A stretch of 37,365 nt of DNA from Luteimonas sp. ANT-B3E. Its GTDB lineage: Bacteria > Pseudomonadota > Gammaproteobacteria > Xanthomonadales > Xanthomonadaceae. The stretch spans positions 56,917 to 94,281 of the forward strand of contig LXQJ01000051.1 in NCBI GenBank assembly GCA_001683895.1. Direction: 5' to 3'. Shown here one piece after another: positions 32,757 through 37,365 of the stretch; the stretch's first letter is position 1, and every line of letters begins with the position of its first letter. The notes under the pieces were generated by a model that did not search any database, had not been told where the DNA came from, and worked only from the letters and a program-made list of their open reading frames with translations. Both the position numbers and the translations under genes were made by a program.

Positions 32757-35347
32757 GCCCGCGCACGCTGCCGGGGGCGACGCAGATGCTGTCTGCGAAC
32801 GACGGCAGCGCGCAGATCGTGTCCCGGCTCGACGCCGCCTGCGACGATCCCGCGCAGGACGCAGCGACCCGTGCGCTTCTTGCCGCGGCGCGCGACGCGC
32901 TGGTCGCCGCCAGCGCCGATGCCGAGACCGCGCGCCTGCGCTACCACGCGCTGTTCGACGCGGTGCCCGACCCGGTCAGCATCATCGACGCGCAGGGGAT
33001 CGTGCTCGACCTCAACCGCGCCGGCATGGTGGCCTACCGGCGGACGCGGGCGGAGGTCGTCGGCCAGCCGATCGACGTCCTCAACCCCGACCTGCCGCGC
33101 GACCACATGGTGCCGGTGTGGGAGGCGCTGGACCGCGGCGACACCTACGTCATCGAGGTCACCAACATGCGCGCCGACGGCACGCGGTTCCCGGTCGAGG
33201 TGCATTCTGCGGGCTTCGACCACGACGGCCGCAAGTGCCTGGTCGCGGTGGCGCGCGACCTCAGCCGCCGACGCGAGGCGGAGGTGCGCTACCGCGAGCT
33301 GATGGAGGTGCTGGACAAGGGCCTGGTGATCCAGAACGACGAGGGCGCGTTCGTCTACGGCAACTCCGCGGCGCTGCGCATGTTCGGCATCCGTCCCGGG
33401 CAGTCGCTGGCCGAGGAGATGCGGCCCGACCGCTGGATGGCGGTGCGCGAGGACGGCAGCGAGATGCCGTGGGCGGAATACCCCGCGATGCGCGCGATGC
33501 GCACCGGGCGCCTGGTCGAGAGCACGCTGCTGGGGATGTACCACCAGGGCCGACGACAGCTGACGTGGATGTCGGTGACCGCGGTGCCGCAGTTCGCCGC
33601 CGGCGCCGACCGCCCGCACCAGGTGCTGTCGCTGTTCTCGGACGTCACCAAGCTCAAGCGCGACAGCGCGCTGTTCGACCGCGTGCAGTCACTGGCCCAC
33701 ATCGGCGGCTGGGAGTGGGACTGCACCGCCGATGCGCTGTACCTGACCGACGAAGCGGTGCAGATCCTCGCGCAGGATGCGGCGCCGGCCTCGATGCAGG
33801 CGATGCTCAATGGCCTGTGCCCAGCGGACCGCCCGAAGCTGCGCACCGCGGTCGACGCCGCGGTGCGCGACGGCGGCAGTTTCGAACTCGAGCTGCAGGG
33901 CATGCGCGCCGACGGCCACGCCTGCTGGATGCGCGTGATCGGCGAGGCCAAGGCCGGCGATGCCGGCGTGGCGCGCGTGACCGGCACGCTGCAGGACATC
34001 ACCGACCTCAAGCAGGGGGAAGAGACGCTGCGAGTGCAGGCGCGCACCGATCCGCTCACCGGCCTCATCAATCGCGATGCCATCCTCGCCGAGCTCGACG
34101 AACGCCTGCGCGACCCGGTGCAGGACCACGTGGCGGTGCTGTACCTCGATCTCGACCGCTTCAAGATGGTCAACGACGTGCTGGGCCACGCCGCGGGCGA
34201 CCAGCTGCTGTCGGCCGCCGCGCGGCGCATCCGCGACGCCGTCGGCACCGAGGGGCTGATCGCGCGCTTCGGCGGCGACGAGTTCCTGGTGGTCTGCGGC
34301 TTCGACGACGACCCCGACCGTCCCGAGCGCATCGCCGACGCGATCCTGGCGTCGTTCGCCGCCAGCTTCCGCTTCGACTCCGAGGAATTCGCGATCACCA
34401 CCAGCATCGGCATCGCACGCGCGCCGCGCGACGGCGACCGGCCGCAGCTGCTGATCCAGAACGCCGACGCGGCGATGTACGACAGCAAGCGACGCATGCG
34501 CAACGGCCGGCAGGCGTTCACCCCGGCGATGGCGCAGTCGCAGCGCGACCGGCTGCGTTTCGAGACCCAGCTTCGGCGCGCGGTGGAGAACGAGGAATTC
34601 CACCTCGTCTACCAGCCGCAGGTCGACCTTCGCAACGGCCGCATCGTCGCTGCTGAAGCGCTAATCCGCTGGCGCAGCCATCTGGGCGAGATGCGTCCCG
34701 ACCACTTCATCGGCCATGCCGAGACCACCGGCGACATCGTGCGCATCGGTGGCTGGGTGCTGCGCGAGGCCTGCCGACAGGTCGCCGCCTGGCGCGACGC
34801 CGGCCTCGGCATCGTCCGCGTCGCGGTCAACGTGTCGTACCGCCAGTTCCTGGGCGAAGACCTCGCCGACAGCGTGCGCGAGACGCTGGCGCTGCACGAC
34901 CTGCCCGGCTCGGCGCTGGAACTGGAGTTCACCGAACGGGTGCTGATCGAGGACGCGCCGGAGACGCTGCGCACGTTCGCACGGCTGCGCGCGCTCGGCG
35001 TGATGCTGAGCATCGACGACTTCGGCGAGGGCTACAGCGCGTTGAACTACCTGCGCCGGCTGCCGATCCACGGACTGAAGCTGAGTCAGCTGTTCGTCGC
35101 CGGCGTGCCCGGCAACCAGTCCGACGTCGCGGTCTGCGAGGCAGTCAGCGGCATCGCGCGCAGCCTGAAGCTGGGCCTGGTGGCGGAAGGCGTGGAATCC
35201 GAGGCGCAGCGGCGGTTCCTGCTGAAGCTGGGCGTGCCGGTGGGCCAGGGCTTCCTGTTCGCCCCCGGGCTGCAGCCCGACGAGTTCGCCCGGCGCATCC
35301 TGGCCGCACGCGCACCGGCGTCTGCCACCGGCGACGCGGTCGGCTAA
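32753..35347 (+). CDS. PAS-GGDEF-EAL cyclic-di-GMP signalling protein
   Basis: 864 residues, no membrane segments. Three PAS-like domains (about 62-180, 185-300 and 305-425) precede a GGDEF domain (about 430-595) with an intact RFGGDEF near 505 and no RxxD inhibitory site upstream of it. The EAL domain (about 602-855) has AAEALIRW, VNVSYRQF, LELEFTERVLIED, IDDFGEGYSALNYL, a catalytic-type VAEGVESEAQ and GQGFLFAPG. In the segment normally LKIDxxFV the sequence is LKLSQLFV, with Ser for the conserved Asp. It may be bifunctional or have changed phosphodiesterase activity. The ATG overlaps liuE, so it is co-translated with leucine catabolism genes. The PAS ligand is unknown. Confidence 0.93.
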   Translation: MSPRTLPGATQMLSANDGSAQIVSRLDAACDDPAQDAATRALLAAARDALVAASADAETARLRYHALFDAVPDPVSIIDAQGIVLDLNRAGMVAYRRTRAEVVGQPIDVLNPDLPRDHMVPVWEALDRGDTYVIEVTNMRADGTRFPVEVHSAGFDHDGRKCLVAVARDLSRRREAEVRYRELMEVLDKGLVIQNDEGAFVYGNSAALRMFGIRPGQSLAEEMRPDRWMAVREDGSEMPWAEYPAMRAMRTGRLVESTLLGMYHQGRRQLTWMSVTAVPQFAAGADRPHQVLSLFSDVTKLKRDSALFDRVQSLAHIGGWEWDCTADALYLTDEAVQILAQDAAPASMQAMLNGLCPADRPKLRTAVDAAVRDGGSFELELQGMRADGHACWMRVIGEAKAGDAGVARVTGTLQDITDLKQGEETLRVQARTDPLTGLINRDAILAELDERLRDPVQDHVAVLYLDLDRFKMVNDVLGHAAGDQLLSAAARRIRDAVGTEGLIARFGGDEFLVVCGFDDDPDRPERIADAILASFAASFRFDSEEFAITTSIGIARAPRDGDRPQLLIQNADAAMYDSKRRMRNGRQAFTPAMAQSQRDRLRFETQLRRAVENEEFHLVYQPQVDLRNGRIVAAEALIRWRSHLGEMRPDHFIGHAETTGDIVRIGGWVLREACRQVAAWRDAGLGIVRVAVNVSYRQFLGEDLADSVRETLALHDLPGSALELEFTERVLIEDAPETLRTFARLRALGVMLSIDDFGEGYSALNYLRRLPIHGLKLSQLFVAGVPGNQSDVAVCEAVSGIARSLKLGLVAEGVESEAQRRFLLKLGVPVGQGFLFAPGLQPDEFARRILAARAPASATGDAVG

Positions 35348-35350
35348 AAT
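35322..35350 (+). promoter_or_regulatory. Probable sigma-70 promoter of the SDR-retropepsin-efpL unit
   Basis: CTGCCA (35322-35327), 17 bases, TAAAAT (35345-35350). The -10 matches the consensus at five of six positions and overlaps the stop of the GGDEF-EAL gene. GGGGAT a few bases before the SDR ATG is the likely ribosome-binding site. Confidence 0.5.
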
Positions 35351-35376
35351 CGCGGTTTTCCGCTCCGGGGATCCGT

Positions 35377-36147
35377 ATGCAGCTCGCCAACACCCGCGCC
35401 ATTGTCACCGGGGGCGTTTCCGGTCTCGGTCTAGCGGTCGCCCACAGGCTGGTCGCAGCCGGCGGCCGCGTGGCGCTGTTCGATGTCGACGACGCCAAGG
35501 GCGCCGACGCGGTCGCCGCGCTCGGCGACGCCAGCGCGCGCTACCTGCGGACCGATGTCACCGACGAGGACGGCGTCTCCGCCAACGTCGCCGCCGCCGC
35601 CGACTGGCTTGGCGGGCTCAACGCCTGCATCAACTGCGCCGGCATCCTCGGCGCCGGCCGCGTCCTGGGCCGCGAGGCGCCGATGCCCCTAGCCGGCTTC
35701 AGCCGCACGGTGATGGTCAACCTGGTCGGCAGCTTCAACATCGCCAAGGCGGCGGCTGCGGTGATGCAGCACTCCCCCACCGGCGACGACAGCGAGCGCG
35801 GGGTCATCGTCAACACCGCGTCGGTCGCGGCCTACGAGGGCCAGATCGGCCAGGCCGCGTATTCCGCGTCCAAGGGCGGCGTGGTCGCGATGACGCTGCC
35901 GATGGCGCGTGAGCTCGCGCGCTTCGGCATCCGCGTCAATACCATCGCGCCCGGCATCTTCTGGACGCCGATGGTCGACGGCATGCCCGACGACGTGCAG
36001 GCGTCGCTTTCGGCATCGATCCCGTTCCCGTCGCGGCTGGGCCAGCCGGAAGAGTTTGCGGACACCGTGGCGTGGATCCTCGGCCAGCGCTACCTCAACG
36101 GCGAAACCATCCGCCTCGATGGCGCCGTGCGGCTCGCGCCGAAGTGA
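35377..36147 (+). CDS. SDR-family dehydrogenase, 3-hydroxyacyl-CoA dehydrogenase type 2-like
   Basis: 256 residues, classical short-chain dehydrogenase. NAD-binding TGGVSGLG (11-18), Asp36 at the end of the second strand (preference for NAD), NCAG (86-89), Asn115, and the catalytic Ser149, Tyr162 and Lys166. [35 protein letters not shown] and PGIFWTPM resemble the HSD17B10 / 3-hydroxy-2-methylbutyryl-CoA dehydrogenase group, which acts in fatty acid and isoleucine breakdown. This fits with the liu genes upstream but is not proof. The stop overlaps the GTG of the next gene. Confidence 0.88.
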   Translation: MQLANTRAIVTGGVSGLGLAVAHRLVAAGGRVALFDVDDAKGADAVAALGDASARYLRTDVTDEDGVSANVAAAADWLGGLNACINCAGILGAGRVLGREAPMPLAGFSRTVMVNLVGSFNIAKAAAAVMQHSPTGDDSERGVIVNTASVAAYEGQIGQAAYSASKGGVVAMTLPMARELARFGIRVNTIAPGIFWTPMVDGMPDDVQASLSASIPFPSRLGQPEEFADTVAWILGQRYLNGETIRLDGAVRLAPK

Positions 36148-36755
36148 TCCCGGCGCGCGGTTACCGTTTGCGCGCCGCGTGCGGCGGGCTGGTGCTCGCG
36201 GTGGCGTCCGTCGTCGCGGCTGCCAGCGCCTCGACGCCGGCCCTCGTGCGCGCCGACGACGCCTCGCCAGTCGCGCAGGCGCTCGCGCAACAGGGCTTCG
36301 TCGCGATCCCGCTCACGCGCCACGACAGCGGCCACGTCGGCCTGTCGGCTACCCTCAACGGCGTCGAGGGCCACTTCCTGCTCGACACCGGCGCCGGCCG
36401 CACGATGGTCGAATCCGCGCGCGGCGTGCGCTTCGCGCTGCGCGCGCCCACCGCGCATCCCGGCGTCGCGACCAGCGCGGGCGGCGCTGGCCTGCCGGTG
36501 CAGGTGTCGGATGGCAACCGGCTGGCGATCGGCCGCTATGCCGACGCCGACTTCAGCGCGCTGCTGATATCGCTGTCGCACGTCAACGTCGCCTTCGAGA
36601 ACCGCGGCCAGCGCGCGATCGACGGCGTCATCGGCGGCGACGTGCTCGACCGCGGCCGCGCGGTGATCGACTACGCCCACGACACCCTCTACCTCAGGCC
36701 ATCCGGCGCCGGCGTCGCCGTGCCCCGGGCCCAACGGAACGACAGCACGCGATGA
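36144..36755 (+). CDS. Exported retropepsin-like aspartic protease
   Basis: 203 residues from a GTG overlapping the SDR stop (GTGA). An N-terminal hydrophobic segment (about 7-28) forms a signal peptide or anchor. The core begins [39 protein letters not shown] with the catalytic-type Asp81-Thr-Gly-Ala of single-domain (dimeric) retropepsins. [19 protein letters not shown] (about 157-175) is the typical second signature. Members are periplasmic, and most have no known substrate. The TGA overlaps the efpL ATG. Confidence 0.82.
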   Translation: MIPARGYRLRAACGGLVLAVASVVAAASASTPALVRADDASPVAQALAQQGFVAIPLTRHDSGHVGLSATLNGVEGHFLLDTGAGRTMVESARGVRFALRAPTAHPGVATSAGGAGLPVQVSDGNRLAIGRYADADFSALLISLSHVNVAFENRGQRAIDGVIGGDVLDRGRAVIDYAHDTLYLRPSGAGVAVPRAQRNDSTR

Positions 36756-37318
36756 AAGCCTACGACGTCAAGAAAGGAAACGTGGTCGAGCACCACGGCA
36801 CCGTGTACCAGGTGCGCGACATCGAGCGCTCGTCGCCGCAGGGCCGCGGCGGAAACGTCAAGTTCCGCTTCACCATGTACTCGGTGCCGGGCAGTACCAA
36901 ATTCGACCTCAGCCTCGGCGGCGACGACGATCTGCGTGAGGTGGAGCTGTCGCGGCGCGAGGCGACGTTCTCGTACAAGGACGGCGATGCGTTCGTGTTC
37001 ATGGACGACGGGGACTACACGCCCTACACGCTCGACGCCAGTGTCGTCGGCGACGACGCCGGCTACATCAGCGACGGCCTCGCCGGGTGCTACGTGCAGA
37101 TCATCGACGACCAGGCGGTGGGCCTGCAGCTGCCGCAGAGCGTGGTCCTGGAAGTGGTGGAGACGCCGCCGGAGCTCCACGGCGGCACCGCCACCAAGCG
37201 CCCGAAGCCGGCGCGACTGGCCACCGGGCTGGAGATCCAGGTGCCCGAGTACATTGCCAACGGCGAGCGGGTCTGGGTCAACACCACCACCGGCGAGTTC
37301 GGCGGCCGCGCCGACTGA
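36752..37318 (+). CDS. efpL: Elongation factor P-like protein EfpL (YeiP)
   Basis: 188 residues. KOW domain with [23 protein letters not shown] domains with the EF-P segment [15 protein letters not shown], and the C-terminal VIQVPEY-like [20 protein letters not shown]. The loop that in EF-P carries the modified Lys is SSPQGRGG here, with Arg32 at the tip, as in the YeiP/EfpL subfamily. It binds ribosomes stalled on proline-rich stretches. A separate canonical efp gene is expected elsewhere in the genome. The last gene of a three-gene overlapping unit; the remaining 47 bases of the window hold nothing recognisable. Confidence 0.95.
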   Translation: MKAYDVKKGNVVEHHGTVYQVRDIERSSPQGRGGNVKFRFTMYSVPGSTKFDLSLGGDDDLREVELSRREATFSYKDGDAFVFMDDGDYTPYTLDASVVGDDAGYISDGLAGCYVQIIDDQAVGLQLPQSVVLEVVETPPELHGGTATKRPKPARLATGLEIQVPEYIANGERVWVNTTTGEFGGRAD

Positions 37319-37365
37319 GCGGATCGCGCGACCCCGCCACGAGCGCGCTCGCGGCGGCCCGGCGG

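Overview
The window is GC-rich, densely packed DNA from a gammaproteobacterium, most likely a member of the Xanthomonadaceae/Lysobacteraceae (Lysobacter/Luteimonas-like). This rests on the protein repertoire: an Xcs-type type II secretion operon in the order C-D-E-F-G-H-I-J-K-L-M-N, a large TonB-dependent receptor, a LiuCDE leucine catabolic block and a YeiP/EfpL paralogue. Many genes use GTG starts with 4-base stop/start overlaps. No tRNA, rRNA, CRISPR array, insertion sequence or phage gene was seen.

Layout. (1) 1-3930: housekeeping genes. On the minus strand are DUF1289, a NudL-type Nudix hydrolase and the cut-off start of a rhodanese-like sulfurtransferase, preceded by an FKBP-type isomerase with its own terminator. 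On the plus strand are an enoyl-CoA hydratase, an unknown small protein and endonuclease III. (2) 3956-8561, minus strand: a periplasmic TonB_C-domain protein, an arsenic operon (arsR-arsC-acr3-arsH) with an ArsR-type operator, and a prolyl-4-hydroxylase-like dioxygenase. (3) 8830-13053: a surface lipoprotein with a predicted beta-helix and a TonB-dependent receptor. (4) 13259-24380: a 12-gene type II secretion operon. (5) 24551-27527: an OprO/OprP-like porin, then a GT4 glycosyltransferase overlapping a PAP2 phosphatase. (6) 27751-28685: bactofilin and a zinc-ribbon protein. (7) 28913-35347: liuC-liuD-liuE, coupled to a PAS-GGDEF-EAL protein. (8) 35377-37318: an SDR dehydrogenase, a retropepsin-like protein and EfpL, all overlapping.

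The main observation is regulatory. Six transcription units between about 3.9 and 27.5 kb each have, just upstream, direct repeats resembling the PhoB box (CTGTCAT-like heptamers with an 11-bp period). These units are the TonB_C protein, the dioxygenase, the lipoprotein/receptor pair, the type II secretion operon, the porin, and the glycosyltransferase/phosphatase pair. Several boxes sit 10 bases before a -10-like hexamer, as in classical Pho promoters. Read together, the region looks like a phosphate-starvation island. It would combine Pi or organophosphate uptake (porin, receptor, TonB-like protein), secretion or display of scavenging proteins (type II system, lipoprotein) and replacement of phospholipid by glycolipid (PAP2 plus GT4). 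An arsenic operon sits inside it, which makes sense because arsenate enters cells through phosphate uptake routes. The Pho assignment is an inference from motif and context and has not been tested.
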